Shown: piece after piece, positions 17,239-26,196 of the stretch
How positions within the stretch are numbered: position 1 is the first letter of the stretch
How the letters are laid out: every line of letters starts with the position of its first letter
DNA from: Methylobacterium sp. J-026
GTDB taxonomy: Bacteria; Pseudomonadota; Alphaproteobacteria; Rhizobiales; Beijerinckiaceae
Length of the DNA: 63,034 nt
Assembly (NCBI RefSeq): GCF_022829585.1
Contig: NZ_JAKSYC010000190.1
Span: 1 to 63,034, forward strand
Direction of reading: 5' to 3'
Position numbers and translations under genes: made by a program
Notes under the pieces: model-generated
What the model was told of the DNA's origin: nothing
What the model saw: the letters and a program-made list of their open reading frames with translations, nothing else
The model's database searches: none

Positions 17239-18393
17239 ATGAGACGAGGACGACGGGAATCGAGCCTGCGCTGGCTCTCGGCCGCCATGACGCCCTGGAT
17301 GGCCGGGCTCGGCCTCCTGGTCTCGTTCACGGCCGATGCCGGCACGGAGAACGCCATCGGGGCGAGCCGGCGCGCGGTGATCGACGCCGACACCGTTCCG
17401 CCGCTGCCCCCGGGCACGGTGCTGATCGGATCCGCCCTGCGCGCCCTCGGCGACGCCCCGCCCCAGACGGTGTTCAAGACCGGCGCACACGTCTTCCCGG
17501 TGGTGCAGCGGGCCGGCAAGGGCAACCCGGCCCGGCCGCCGGCCGAGAGCTTCGCCCGGCGGGCCGCCGCCCTGCGCGAGGCCGGGGGCGCCCTGGTGTT
17601 CGGCGACGTCACCAGCAGCGTCACCGGCGTGCTGACGCAAGGTTCGGCGGTCTGGGACCCGGATTCCGAGGAGCCGGGCTTCGTCTCGGTGCCCGATCTC
17701 GGCCTCACCACCGGCGCCGGCAGCGCCGCCTCGACGGGCGAGGGGACGGCCGACCTCACCGAGGACGGCGACCCCGCGCGGTTCGACGGCTCGACCCCGC
17801 CGGTGCCCCGGGCCGTCGCCCTATCGTCGACCACCCCGGCGCCCGCCGACGCGATCCCCGTCGAGGTGGCGGCGGCGAGCCTGGCGCTGCCCGATTTCGC
17901 GATCCGCACCGAGCGCCCGGACAGCGCCCAGCCGGTGCCGGAGGATGCGCGGCGGCGCTACGCCGACCTGATCGACCCGGAATCCCTCGACAAGGAACAG
18001 CGCTGCCTGTCGGAGGCGGTCTATTTCGAGGCCCGGAGCGAGCCCGAGGCCGGTCAGGCGGCCGTCGCCCAGGTGGTGCTCAACCGGGTGAAGAGCGGCC
18101 TCTACCCGGCGAGCGTCTGCGGCGTCGTCTATCAGAACCGGCACCACTACATGGGCTGCCAGTTCTCCTTCGCCTGCGAGGGCAAGTCCCTGCGCATCAC
18201 CGATGCCGGCGCCTGGGAATCGGCGACCCGCATCGCCCGCTCGGTGATCGAGGGGCGGACCTACCTGGCCGAGGTCGGGGCCGCCACCCATTACCACGCC
18301 GATTACGTGCGGCCGGGCTGGGCCCGCCGCCTGCGCAAGATGGACGTGATCGGCCGGCACATCTTCTATCAGCTCCGGGCCGGCCAGACCTGA
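17239..18393 (+). CDS. Cell wall hydrolase, SleB/Hydrolase_2 family
   Basis: About 384 aa from ATG 17239; an in-frame GTG at 17209 would add 10 residues. Residues 1-35 contain a signal-like hydrophobic segment (MAGLGLLVSFTADA). The middle 200 residues are Ala/Pro-rich and probably disordered. The last 130 residues are a SleB-type domain: CLSEAVYFEARSEPEAGQAAVAQVVLNR, then CGVVYQN and CQFSFACEG, with a late THYHADYV. In Bacillus SleB hydrolyses spore cortex; in Gram-negatives the family are periplasmic peptidoglycan hydrolases or amidases. It stands alone after the rpoC terminator. Confidence 0.88.
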   Translation: MRRGRRESSLRWLSAAMTPWMAGLGLLVSFTADAGTENAIGASRRAVIDADTVPPLPPGTVLIGSALRALGDAPPQTVFKTGAHVFPVVQRAGKGNPARPPAESFARRAAALREAGGALVFGDVTSSVTGVLTQGSAVWDPDSEEPGFVSVPDLGLTTGAGSAASTGEGTADLTEDGDPARFDGSTPPVPRAVALSSTTPAPADAIPVEVAAASLALPDFAIRTERPDSAQPVPEDARRRYADLIDPESLDKEQRCLSEAVYFEARSEPEAGQAAVAQVVLNRVKSGLYPASVCGVVYQNRHHYMGCQFSFACEGKSLRITDAGAWESATRIARSVIEGRTYLAEVGAATHYHADYVRPGWARRLRKMDVIGRHIFYQLRAGQT

Positions 18394-18444
18394 CCGCATC
18401 CGCTCAGGACTTCATAAGAGATTCTGACCAGGATCCGAACAATC

Positions 18445-18456
18445 CTACCTAGGTAG
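18445..18456. promoter_or_regulatory. 12-bp palindrome in an AT-richer upstream region
   Basis: CTACCTAGGTAG is a perfect palindrome in the 213-bp gap ahead of the exported protein gene at 18607. The gap is much richer in A/T than its surroundings, and GATAAT at 18505-18510 is a possible -10 element, but no good -35 sits at the right distance. It may be an operator; this is only a candidate. Confidence 0.35.
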
Positions 18457-18606
18457 ACGACATCTAAGCAGTCGAAACCGAGGGTTAATTTTACCTTCGT
18501 TCCCGATAATGCTTGCGCGTCGGGCAACGAGTCTGGCCTCTGGTGCGTCGAGACGTGCGCCGCGTTCGCGCCGCGTCTCGCCCGTATCGCGTACCCGAGG
18601 ATGTCC

Positions 18607-19197
18607 ATGACCGCGCCGGTCGCTCGCACTCTTGTTCTCGCCGCCCTCGGCGGCCTGCTGCTCGCCGCGCCGGCCCGGGCCGGCGGCTGCTACGGCTCCG
18701 AATGCTACCGCCACGTGGTCGCGCCGCCGGTCTACGACACCGTGCAGGAGACGATGCTCGTGCGCCCGCCGCGGACGGTCTACCGCACCGTCCCGCCGGT
18801 CTACGACACCGTGTCCGAGCGCGTGATGGTCTCGCCGGGCGGCCGCTTCTGGCAGACGAGCCGCGGTCCCGGCGGCGAGTTGATCGGCTGCTGGGTGACC
18901 ACGCCGCCGCGCTTCGCGGTGCGGACCCGGACCGTGCTGGTGCGGCCCGCCGAGTCGATTCCCGAGACGATCCCGCCGGAATATGCCAGCGTCAGCCGGC
19001 GCGTCCTCGTGGCGCCCGCCCGGGCCGGCTGGGTGCCGGTCGGCGGCGGCTACGGCGGATACGGCTATCGTCCCGCCGCCTATGGCGGCCCGCTGATCGG
19101 TTCGATCCCGGACGCCCTCGGCATGACCGGCGCCAGCTCGTCGGACGTCGGCGTCGCCCTCGGCTTCTCCAACGGCAGCCGCTACGAGGGATACTGA
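18607..19197 (+). CDS. Exported protein with repeated VYDTV motifs, function unknown
   Basis: A 196-aa protein. The ATG at 18607 is chosen because GAGG at 18597-18600 is correctly spaced for it and too close to the ATG at 18601. Residues 1-25 are a clear signal peptide ending in ARA. The mature part begins with two cysteines (GGCYGSECYRHVV) and has a repeated unit: PPVYDTVQETMLVRPP and, 26 residues on, PPVYDTVSERVMVSPG, with a third weaker copy later (PPEYASVSRRVLVAPA). The C-terminus is Gly/Tyr-rich. Similar short exported proteins occur in methylobacteria without known function. Confidence 0.8.
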   Translation: MTAPVARTLVLAALGGLLLAAPARAGGCYGSECYRHVVAPPVYDTVQETMLVRPPRTVYRTVPPVYDTVSERVMVSPGGRFWQTSRGPGGELIGCWVTTPPRFAVRTRTVLVRPAESIPETIPPEYASVSRRVLVAPARAGWVPVGGGYGGYGYRPAAYGGPLIGSIPDALGMTGASSSDVGVALGFSNGSRYEGY

Positions 19198-19277
19198 TCC
19201 CCCCGGGACCGCCTTGATTCCGGACGTCCCGGCGACACCTCACGGCGAAAGGCGATCCGCGCCGGCGGGAGGTGACG

Positions 19278-20265
19278 ATGGGAACGTTCAAGGCCTGGGT
19301 GGTCGAGAAGGGCGAGGCCGGCCAGAGCCTCGCGTTCCGGGACTTCGACGAGGCCGACCTGATGGACGGCGACGTTACCGTGCGGGTGACGCACTCGACC
19401 CTGAACTACAAGGACGGCCTCGCGCTCACCGGCCAATCGCCGGTGGTGCGCCGCTTCCCGATGATCCCCGGGATCGACTTCTCCGGGATCGTCGAGACTT
19501 CCGAGCATCCCGAGTACAAGCCCGGCGACGCCGTCGTGCTCACCGGTTGGGGCGTCGGCGAGACGCATCTCGGCGCCTACGCGCAGCGCGCCCGGGTCAA
19601 GGGCGACTGGCTGGTGCCGCTGCCCGAGGGTCTCACCGCCGAGCAGGCCATGGCGGTCGGCACCGCGGGCTACACGGCGATGCTGTGCTGCCTGGCGCTG
19701 GAGGCGCACGGGGTGACGCCCGACCACGGTCCGGTGATCGTCACCGGCGCCTCCGGGGGCGTCGGCTCGGTGGCGGTGGCGCTGCTCGCCCGGGCGGGCT
19801 GGCACGTGATCGCCTCCACGGGCCGGGACGGGGAGGCCGACTACCTGAAAAGCCTCGGCGCCGCCGAGATCCTCGACCGGGCGGAGCTGTCGAAGCCCGG
19901 CAAGCCCCTGGGCAAGGAGCGCTGGGCGGCGGGCGTCGACGCGGTCGGCTCCACCACGCTGGCCAACGTGCTCGCCATGACCAAGGCCGACGGCGCCGTG
20001 GCGGCCTGCGGCTTGGCGCAGGGTAATGGACCTGCCGACCTCGGTGGCGCCGTTCATCCTGCGCGGGGTCTCGCTGCTCGGCATCAACAGCGTCACCACC
20101 CCGCAGGCGAAGCGGCGCGCGGCCTGGGCCCGGCTCGCCCGCGACCTCGACCTCGGCAAGCTCGCCGCCATGACCAGCCGGGTGCGCCTGGAGGAGGTCG
20201 GTCAGATGGGCGAGGCGATCCTGGCCGGCAAGGTGCGCGGGCGGACGGTGGTCGAAGTCGGTTGA
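19278..20265 (+). pseudogene. acuI: AcuI/YhdH-type NADPH acrylyl-CoA reductase, frameshifted
   Basis: From ATG 19278 the frame encodes an excellent medium-chain reductase: NYKDGLALTGQSPVVRRFPM, PGIDFSGIVETSE, LTGWGVGETHLGAYAQRA, and the cofactor motif VTGASGGVGSVAVALLARAG. At about 20024-20026 the frame is lost; the rest of the protein (MDLPTSVAPFILRG to the end at 20265) continues one frame over. Deleting one A from the AA at 20025-20026 restores the E. coli YhdH-like sequence CGLAQG-MDLPTSVAPF. The intact enzyme would reduce acrylyl-CoA to propionyl-CoA. The unshifted frame runs to 20312 as nonsense. It may be a real pseudogene or a single-base sequence error. Confidence 0.85.
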
Positions 20266-20308
20266 GGGCGGCTGGAACCTGTGCCGTTCCCGGCGTGTTA
20301 CCGTGCTT

Positions 20309-20782
20309 ATGAGCGTCGCATTCGTCAAAGAGCCTGAGGGCGGGGAAGCATTCGAGAACCTGCCGGACCGGCCGGTCTCGCCCCACACCAATTTCGTCAC
20401 CGCGGAGGGCCTGGCCCAGATCGAGGCTGAGGTCGCGCGTCTGGAAAAGGAGGTCGCCTCCCTGGATCCCGCCGACAAGGCCGAGGATTCCCGGATCGGG
20501 CGCGATTTGCGCTACTGGGCGGCTCGAAAGAACACCGCGCAGCTCGTGGAGCCGATGAGCGGCGACACGGTGCATTTCGGCTCGACCGTCACGGTGGTCC
20601 GCGAGGACGACGCCGGCAAGGAGACGCGCCAGACCTTCCGGATCGTCGGCGAGGACGAAGCCGATCCGCACAAGGGTTCGATCTCCTACGTGGCGCCCCT
20701 CGCCAAGGCCATCACCGGCAAGACGATCGGCGACGTGGTCGAGGTGAACGGCCACGCTGTCGAGGTGGTGGAGATCCGCTGA
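20309..20782 (+). CDS. GreA/GreB-family transcript cleavage factor-like protein
   Basis: About 157 aa from ATG 20309 (a GTG at 20303 is the other option). After a 30-residue N-terminal extension comes NFVTAEGLAQIEAEVARLEKEV, the start of the Gre coiled coil, and then the C-terminal FKBP-like Gre domain with DTVHFGSTVTVV, RIVGEDEADP, ISYVAPLAKAITGKTIGDVVEV. The coiled-coil tip differs from standard GreA. Such proteins act in the RNA polymerase secondary channel; this may be a second Gre factor or a Rnk-like regulator. It lies 43 nt after the reductase pseudogene and convergent to the LysR gene. Confidence 0.85.
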   Translation: MSVAFVKEPEGGEAFENLPDRPVSPHTNFVTAEGLAQIEAEVARLEKEVASLDPADKAEDSRIGRDLRYWAARKNTAQLVEPMSGDTVHFGSTVTVVREDDAGKETRQTFRIVGEDEADPHKGSISYVAPLAKAITGKTIGDVVEVNGHAVEVVEIR

Positions 20783-20788
20783 GCCGGC

Positions 20789-21661
20789 TTACCGGCCTTC
20801 GAAGCGCGGCCGGAGCGGCAGGATCGCCGCCGCGAAATAGTCCATGAAGGCCCGGACCCGGGCGGCATGGCGCAGATCCGGATGGGTTAGCAGCCAGAGA
20901 TCGGCCCCGAGGTCCGGCTGCAGGCCGCCGAGCCGCCGCAGGGCTGGGTTCGCGTCAGCTTCGAAGCAGGGCAGGGGACCGATTCCGAGTCCTGCCGCCA
21001 CCGCGGCGTCGAGCCCGGTCACGGTGTTGAGCCGGAGCACCACCCGTTCTGGCGGGATCCGCCCTTCGCCGTCGCGGGCGAACAGGCCGCCCGCGACGGC
21101 CGGTCCCGGTACGACCCAGGCCTCCCGGCTCAGGTCGCCGTAGTCCCGGTCGGCCCTGCCGTAGATTGCCCAGGCCAGCCCCGTCAGGCGGCGCCCGACC
21201 AGAGTCTCGCTCGGACCCCGGCTCGCGCGGATCGCAACGTCGGCATCCCGGCGTGACAGGTTGAGGGCCTCCTCCGCGAGGATCAGATCGATGCGGATCG
21301 CGGGATAGCGGATGCAGAAATCCGCGAGGATCGGCATGAGGAGACCCGTCGCGAAGCCGGTGGGCGCCGTCAGCCGCAACTCCCCCGCGGGTGTCTCGCC
21401 CTGGCCGGCCACGGTCCGCGCGAACCGGGTCACGTCCGTCTCGATCCGGGCCGCGGCCTCGATCATCGCCTGCCCGGCGGCCGTCGGCACGTAGCCGGCG
21501 CGCAGGCGCTCGAACAGCCGCACGTCGAGCCGCGCTTCGAGGGCCCCCAGGCGCCGAAACGCGGTCGAATGATTGATCCCGAGGTCCTGGGCGGCGGCGG
21601 CGAGGCCGCCGCCATCGGCCACCGCCTTGACGAAGCGGAACTCGTCCCAGTCGAGCGGCAC
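20789..21661 (-). CDS. LysR-family transcriptional regulator
   Basis: About 290 aa from the GTG at 21661, chosen because AGGA is correctly spaced upstream and the product then begins PLDWDEFRFVKAVADGG, the normal LysR start; upstream starts at 21691 and 21709 would run through the operator-like repeats. The winged-helix domain (to about residue 60) has AAQDLGINHSTAFRRLGALE. The ligand domain follows (TAPTGFATGLLMPILADFC). It is divergent from wrbA, so it may regulate wrbA and itself. The inducer is unknown; the subgroup lacks clear diagnostic residues. Confidence 0.9.
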   Translation of the reverse strand: MPLDWDEFRFVKAVADGGGLAAAAQDLGINHSTAFRRLGALEARLDVRLFERLRAGYVPTAAGQAMIEAAARIETDVTRFARTVAGQGETPAGELRLTAPTGFATGLLMPILADFCIRYPAIRIDLILAEEALNLSRRDADVAIRASRGPSETLVGRRLTGLAWAIYGRADRDYGDLSREAWVVPGPAVAGGLFARDGEGRIPPERVVLRLNTVTGLDAAVAAGLGIGPLPCFEADANPALRRLGGLQPDLGADLWLLTHPDLRHAARVRAFMDYFAAAILPLRPRFEGR

Positions 21662-21670
21662 GTCGCGATC

Positions 21671-21718
21671 CTTGCAGAATAGCAAGACCATTCTTGCACG
21701 CGAGGGCATTCATGCAAG
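21671..21718. promoter_or_regulatory. CTTGC/GCAAG palindromes between lysR and wrbA
   Basis: Two inverted repeats stand side by side: CTTGC-N6-GCAAG at 21671-21686 and CTTGCA-N14-TGCAAG at 21693-21718. They begin 10 bp from the LysR start and lie about 90 bp before wrbA. LysR proteins usually bind such interrupted palindromes in divergent promoters, so these are good candidates for its binding sites. Confidence 0.6.
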
Positions 21719-21808
21719 GCGCAAAACGCGGCATGGAGAAGCGACCACGCCGCTGCGTGATTCGGTCGACCGCTGGCGGTTGGATCAGGAAAGACGGGAG
21801 ATCACCGC

Positions 21809-22405
21809 ATGGCCAAGGTTCTGGTGCTGTACTACTCGACCTACGGGCACGTGGAGCAGATGGCCTACGCCGTCGCCGAGGGCGCCCGCGAGACGGGGGC
21901 CGAGGTCGCCGTGAAGCGCGTCCCGGAGCTGGTTCCGGAGGAGTTTGCCCGGCAGAGCCACTTCAAGCTCGATCAGGCCGCCCCGATCGCCACCGTCGAC
22001 GAGCTGGCCCAGTACGATGCGATCATCTTCGGCACGCCGACCCGCTACGGCAACATGGCCGCACAGATGAAGCAGTTCATCGACCAGACCGGCGGCCTGT
22101 GGATGAAGGGCGCGCTGGTCGGCAAGGTCGGCTCGGTGTTCACCTCGACCGCGTCCCAGCACGGCGGGCAGGAGACCACGCTGACGAGCTTCCACACGGT
22201 GCTGTTCCACCACGGCATGGTGGTGGTCGGCTTGCCCTACAGCTTCCAGGGTCAGGGTGGGGTCGAGGCGGTCAAGGGCGGCACGCCCTATGGCGCGAGC
22301 ACGATCGCGGGTGGCGACGGTTCCCGGCAGCCCAGCGCCGTGGAACTGGAGGGCGCCCGCTTCCAGGGCCGCCACGTGGCGGGGATCGCGGCCAAGCTTG
22401 CCTGA
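21809..22405 (+). CDS. wrbA: NAD(P)H:quinone oxidoreductase WrbA
   Basis: A 198-aa flavodoxin-fold protein of standard WrbA length. The FMN-binding N-terminal loop is [15 protein letters not shown]; further motifs are [29 protein letters not shown] sequence, [15 protein letters not shown] and [16 protein letters not shown]. WrbA is a tetrameric cytosolic enzyme that reduces quinones by two electrons and protects against oxidative stress. It faces away from a LysR gene across a 147-bp control region with palindromes, which suggests quinone- or redox-linked regulation (inference). Confidence 0.95.
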   Translation: MAKVLVLYYSTYGHVEQMAYAVAEGARETGAEVAVKRVPELVPEEFARQSHFKLDQAAPIATVDELAQYDAIIFGTPTRYGNMAAQMKQFIDQTGGLWMKGALVGKVGSVFTSTASQHGGQETTLTSFHTVLFHHGMVVVGLPYSFQGQGGVEAVKGGTPYGASTIAGGDGSRQPSAVELEGARFQGRHVAGIAAKLA

Positions 22406-22419
22406 GGCGAAAACCCAAG

Positions 22420-22446
22420 AAAAAAGGCTCGGATTGCTCCGAGCCT
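22420..22446 (-). terminator. Intrinsic terminator of the leftward Sua5 gene
   Basis: A 9-bp stem AGGCTCGGA/TCCGAGCCT (22425-22433 with 22438-22446) with a TTGC loop. Read leftward it is followed by six T residues (the A-run at 22420-22425), as for a terminator of the minus-strand gene starting at 23546. It lies between convergent genes, so it may also hinder wrbA readthrough. Confidence 0.85.
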
Positions 22447-22547
22447 GGAAGGGAAAAGGCCATTGGGGGCTGAGAAGGCCTTCGTGACCAATCAACAGGC
22501 GCCGGCGGGATCCGTTCCGCGTCCGTCGAAAAAAATCCTCGGCGCAT

Positions 22548-23546
22548 TCACCGGGGCGCGGCGGCCCGGGCCAGCCGGTCGCGGATCGCCTCGCCGAGGC
22601 CGTCCGCCGGGATCGGCACCACCGCGATGGTGGCGGCCCCCGAGGCGTCGAGGTCGCGCAGCACCCCGAACAGGCGGGACGCCGCCTCGGCCGGGTCCCC
22701 CGCAGGGCTCAGGTTCAGGGTGGCGCAGGCCCGCGCGTGACCCTCGGGCTGGCCGGCGCCGAACAGCAGCAGCGCCTCCCCGGGCTCAAGGCTCACGATG
22801 TCGAGGCGCACCCGCGCCCGCGGCGCGTAGTGCGAGGCGAGCAAGCCCGGCCCCGCCGGCCGGTCGGCATCGTCCGCAGCGGGACCGTCCGGCTCGAAGC
22901 CCAGGACCGCGCGCAGCGCCGCCCGGGTGGTTCCCCCCGGCCGCAGCAGCCGCGGCGTGCCGCCGAGGCAGGCCACCACGGTCGATTCGACGCCCACCGG
23001 CGTATCGCCGCCGTCGAGCACCGCGGCGATCCGCCCTGCGAGATCGGCGAGGACATGGTCCGCCCGGGTCGGGCTGACCCGGCCCGAGCGGTTGGCCGAG
23101 GGCGCCGCCACCGGCCCGCCGACCCGATCCAAGAGGTCCCGCGCGAGCGGATGCGCCGGCACCCGCAGGGCGACGCTCGGAAGGCCGGCGCGGGCGAGGT
23201 CGCAGACCCCCGTGCCCGGTCGCGCCGGCACCACCAGGGTGAGCGGGCCCGGCCAGAACGCCTCAGCGAGGCGGCGCGCCGGATCGTCGAACAGGCCCTC
23301 CGCCAGGGCCGCGGCCGTATCCGGGAGATGCGCGATCAGCGGGTTGAAGCGCGGCCGGTCCTTGGCGGCGAAGATCCGCGCCACCGCGCGCGCGTCGGTG
23401 GCGTCCGCCCCGAGGCCGTAGACCGTCTCGGTCGGGAAGGCCACGAGGCCGCCCGCCCGCAGGAGCGCGGCGGCCTCGCCGAGGCCGGCCGCGTCGGGGG
23501 CGAGCCGCCGGGTCGCGGCCGGGACCGTTGACCCGGGATCGTTCAT
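22548..23546 (-). CDS. L-threonylcarbamoyladenylate synthase, Sua5/YrdC/YwlC type
   Basis: A 332-aa protein, the long (Sua5) form. The YrdC domain (about residues 15-205) has GGLVAFPTETVYGLGADATD, KDRPRFNPLIAHL, WPGPLTLVVPA, LRVPAHPLAR, APSANRSGRVSPT and the STVV segment. A C-terminal Sua5 domain (about 225-330) starts with PGLLASHYAPRA. The enzyme makes threonylcarbamoyl-AMP from Thr, bicarbonate and ATP, the first step of the tRNA t6A37 modification. It is divergent from the acyl-CoA dehydrogenase gene. Confidence 0.94.
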   Translation of the reverse strand: MNDPGSTVPAATRRLAPDAAGLGEAAALLRAGGLVAFPTETVYGLGADATDARAVARIFAAKDRPRFNPLIAHLPDTAAALAEGLFDDPARRLAEAFWPGPLTLVVPARPGTGVCDLARAGLPSVALRVPAHPLARDLLDRVGGPVAAPSANRSGRVSPTRADHVLADLAGRIAAVLDGGDTPVGVESTVVACLGGTPRLLRPGGTTRAALRAVLGFEPDGPAADDADRPAGPGLLASHYAPRARVRLDIVSLEPGEALLLFGAGQPEGHARACATLNLSPAGDPAEAASRLFGVLRDLDASGAATIAVVPIPADGLGEAIRDRLARAAAPR

Positions 23547-23679
23547 GCGGGAAGCCGTTCCACGGGGTGATGGCGGCGCGCCGCGCGCGCGCCTATCCTC
23601 GGCCCGCCGTAGCCCCGCTCCGCGGGCGCGGTCAAACCCGCCCCGGGTCGAATGGGCGGACCGCGACGAGGAGGATCGT

Positions 23680-25419
23680 ATGAGTTACCGCGCCCCGGTC
23701 CCCGAGATGCTGTTCAGCCTCCGCCACGTGGCCGGGCTCGGGGCGTTCGATCAGGAGGATGCCGAGGCGATCCTCACCGAGGCCGGGCGGATCGCCGCCG
23801 GGGTGATCGCCCCGCTCAACCGGGTCGGCGACCGGCACGGCACGCCGTTCGCGGACGGGCGGGTCACCACGCCGCCGGGCTGGCGCGAGGCCTACCGCAC
23901 CTTCACGAAGGGCGGCTGGAACGGGCTCTCGGCGGAGGCCGATCACGGCGGCCAGGGCCTGCCGAAGCTGATCGAGGCCGCCTGCACCGAGATGTGGAAC
24001 GGCGCCAACCTCGCCTTCGGCCTCTGCCCGCTCCTGACCCAGGGCGGCATCGAGGCGCTGGCGGCCCACGGCTCCGACGCTCTGAAGGCGCGGTATCTCG
24101 AGAAACTGGTCTCGGGGGAATGGCCCGCCACCATGAACCTGACCGAGCCGCAGGCGGGCTCCGACCTCGCCCTGCTGCGGACCCGGGCCGTTCCGGCGGG
24201 CGACGGCACCTACCGGATCACCGGCACCAAGATCTACATCACCTACGGCGAGCACGATCTCTCGGACAACATCGTCCACCTTGTCCTGGCCCGGCTGCCG
24301 GAGGCGCCCGTGGGCACGCGGGGCATCTCCCTGTTCCTGGTGCCGAAGGCGCTGCCGGACGGGAGCCGCAACGACCTCCGCTGCGCGGGCGTCGAGCACA
24401 AGCTCGGGATCCACGCCTCGCCGACCTGCTCCATGGCCTTCGGCGACGACGGCGGCGCCACCGGCTGGCTGATCGGCCAGGAGAACAAGGGGCTGGCCTG
24501 CATGTTCACGATGATGAACGCGGCGCGGCTCAACGTCGGCCTCCAGGGCGTCGGCGTCGCCGAGGCCGCGACCCAGCGGGCGCTCGCCTACGCGCGGGAG
24601 CGCCGCCAGGGCCGGGCGATCGGCGCCGCCGAGGCGACGAGCCCGATCGCGGCCCATCCGGACGTGCAGCGCATGCTGCTGACCATGAAGGCCTATACGG
24701 CTGCGGCCCGGGGCATCTGCTACCTCACCGCCGCCGCCCTCGACGCGTCGAAGGGGGCGGAGGGCCAGGCCGGCCTGGACCGCGCCTCCCTGCTGACCCC
24801 GGTGGCGAAGGCCTTTTCCACGGACCTCGCCAACGAGGTGACCTCGCTCGGCGTGCAGGTCCATGGCGGCATGGGCTTCGTGGAGGAGACCGGGGCGGCG
24901 CAACTGATGCGCGACGCCCGCATCCTCGGCATCTACGAGGGCACCAACGGCATCCAGGCCATCGACCTCACCGCCCGCAAGCTGCCGCTCAACGGCGGCG
25001 CCACCGCCCGGTCGCAGATCGCCTGGATGCGCCGGGCCGCGGAACAGATGCTCAAGGCGGGCGACCCCGCCTTCGGCCATATGGCGGCGCGGCTGCGGGA
25101 CGGGATCGGCAGCCTCGACCGGGCGACCAGTCACCAGCTCGCGGCTCTGGGCTCGAACCGCCCGGAGGCGGCTTTGGCCGGGGCGAGCCCGTATCTGCGC
25201 CTGTTCGGCCTGGTCCTGGGAGGGGCCTGCCTGGCGCGGAGCGCGCTGGCGGCGAGCGCGGCCCTGAAGGCCGGCGAGACCGACCCCGCCCATGCTGGCC
25301 GCATCGCGCTCGCCCGGTTCTACGCCGAGAATCTCCTCGTGGCCGCGGGCGGGTTGGAGCAGAGCGTTGCCGAGGGCGGTGCCTTCACGGACGAGGCCGC
25401 GCTGGCGCTGGCGGTTTGA
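23680..25419 (+). CDS. Acyl-CoA dehydrogenase (DmdC/AcdA-like)
   Basis: About 579 aa from ATG 23680 with GAGGAGGAT upstream; the frame is open farther left but with no family similarity. Its length and the N-terminal YRAPVPEMLFSLRHV match the larger acyl-CoA dehydrogenases such as 3-methylmercaptopropionyl-CoA dehydrogenase. FAD/substrate blocks seen are MNLTEPQAGSDLALLRTRA, GTKIYITYGEHD, CSMAFGDDGGATGWLIG, VQVHGGMGFVEETGAAQLMRD and IYEGTNGIQAIDL. The catalytic Glu is expected in the last of these. It is the first gene of a three-gene fatty-acyl operon. The substrate is unknown. Confidence 0.92.
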   Translation: MSYRAPVPEMLFSLRHVAGLGAFDQEDAEAILTEAGRIAAGVIAPLNRVGDRHGTPFADGRVTTPPGWREAYRTFTKGGWNGLSAEADHGGQGLPKLIEAACTEMWNGANLAFGLCPLLTQGGIEALAAHGSDALKARYLEKLVSGEWPATMNLTEPQAGSDLALLRTRAVPAGDGTYRITGTKIYITYGEHDLSDNIVHLVLARLPEAPVGTRGISLFLVPKALPDGSRNDLRCAGVEHKLGIHASPTCSMAFGDDGGATGWLIGQENKGLACMFTMMNAARLNVGLQGVGVAEAATQRALAYARERRQGRAIGAAEATSPIAAHPDVQRMLLTMKAYTAAARGICYLTAAALDASKGAEGQAGLDRASLLTPVAKAFSTDLANEVTSLGVQVHGGMGFVEETGAAQLMRDARILGIYEGTNGIQAIDLTARKLPLNGGATARSQIAWMRRAAEQMLKAGDPAFGHMAARLRDGIGSLDRATSHQLAALGSNRPEAALAGASPYLRLFGLVLGGACLARSALAASAALKAGETDPAHAGRIALARFYAENLLVAAGGLEQSVAEGGAFTDEAALALAV

Positions 25420-25428
25420 GGGGACGAC

Positions 25429-26196
25429 ATGGCCGACACCATCGCGATCGACGATCTCCAGGGCGGCGTTCGCCTGATCACCCTGAACCGCCCGGAGAAG
25501 AAGAACGCGCTCACCGGTGCGATGTACGACGCCATGCGCGACGCCCTCGCCGAGGCCGACGCTTCGGACAGCATCGGCGCCGTGGTCTTCACCGGCCAGC
25601 CGGGCATGTTCAGCGCCGGCAACGACCTCGCCGACTTCATGGGCCGGGCCGGGGACGGGTTCAGCGCCTCGCCGGCGCTGGCCTTCATCCGCCAGCTCGC
25701 CCGGACGCGCACCCCGCTGGTGGCGGCGGTCGACGGGATCGCGGTGGGCATCGGCGCGACCCTGTGCCTGCACTGCGACCTCGTCTACGCCAGCCCGGCG
25801 GCGCGGCTGCGCATGCCCTTTGTGGAACTCGGCCTCGTGCCGGAGGCGGCGTCGAGCTACCTGCTGCCGCTGCGGGTCGGCCGGCTCCGGGCGACGGAGC
25901 TGCTGCTCCTGTCTCGCCCCCTCGACGCCGACGAGGCGCAGGCGCTCGGCCTCGTCAACGCGGTGCTGCCGGCCGACATGCTGGTCGAGCAGGCCCTCGC
26001 CCAGGCGGCCAAGCTCGCCGCCCTGCCGCGCGGGGCGCTGGCCGCCTCCCGGGCGCTGATCCGGGGCGACCAGGCTCAGGTCGAGGCGGCCCTGGAGGCG
26101 GAGGCCAAGGCCTTCGACGCGCAGCTGCGCTCGCCGGAATCGCACGAGCGGCTCGCCGCCTTCCTGTCGCGCGCCAAGCCTGCTTCGTCGGCGTGA
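25429..26196 (+). CDS. Enoyl-CoA hydratase/isomerase (crotonase family)
   Basis: A 255-aa crotonase. The N-terminal strand LITLNRPEKKNALTGAMY, the oxyanion-hole motif MFSAGNDLADFMG and the second oxyanion segment AVDGIAVGIGATLCLHCDLVYAS are clear. The position of one classical catalytic Glu is occupied in the MPFVELGLVPEAASSYLLP block. It starts 9 nt after the dehydrogenase and its stop overlaps the next start, so the three genes are translationally linked. It probably hydrates the enoyl-CoA product of the dehydrogenase. The exact reaction (hydratase or isomerase) cannot be told. Confidence 0.92.
   Translation: MADTIAIDDLQGGVRLITLNRPEKKNALTGAMYDAMRDALAEADASDSIGAVVFTGQPGMFSAGNDLADFMGRAGDGFSASPALAFIRQLARTRTPLVAAVDGIAVGIGATLCLHCDLVYASPAARLRMPFVELGLVPEAASSYLLPLRVGRLRATELLLLSRPLDADEAQALGLVNAVLPADMLVEQALAQAAKLAALPRGALAASRALIRGDQAQVEAALEAEAKAFDAQLRSPESHERLAAFLSRAKPASSA

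Noticed and set aside
23652..26190. Long plus-strand frame through the acyl-CoA dehydrogenase and hydratase genes
   Set aside because: Only its last part (from GTG 26193) is a real SDR; the rest is out of frame with two clear genes and consists of Arg/Gly/Pro-rich nonsense.
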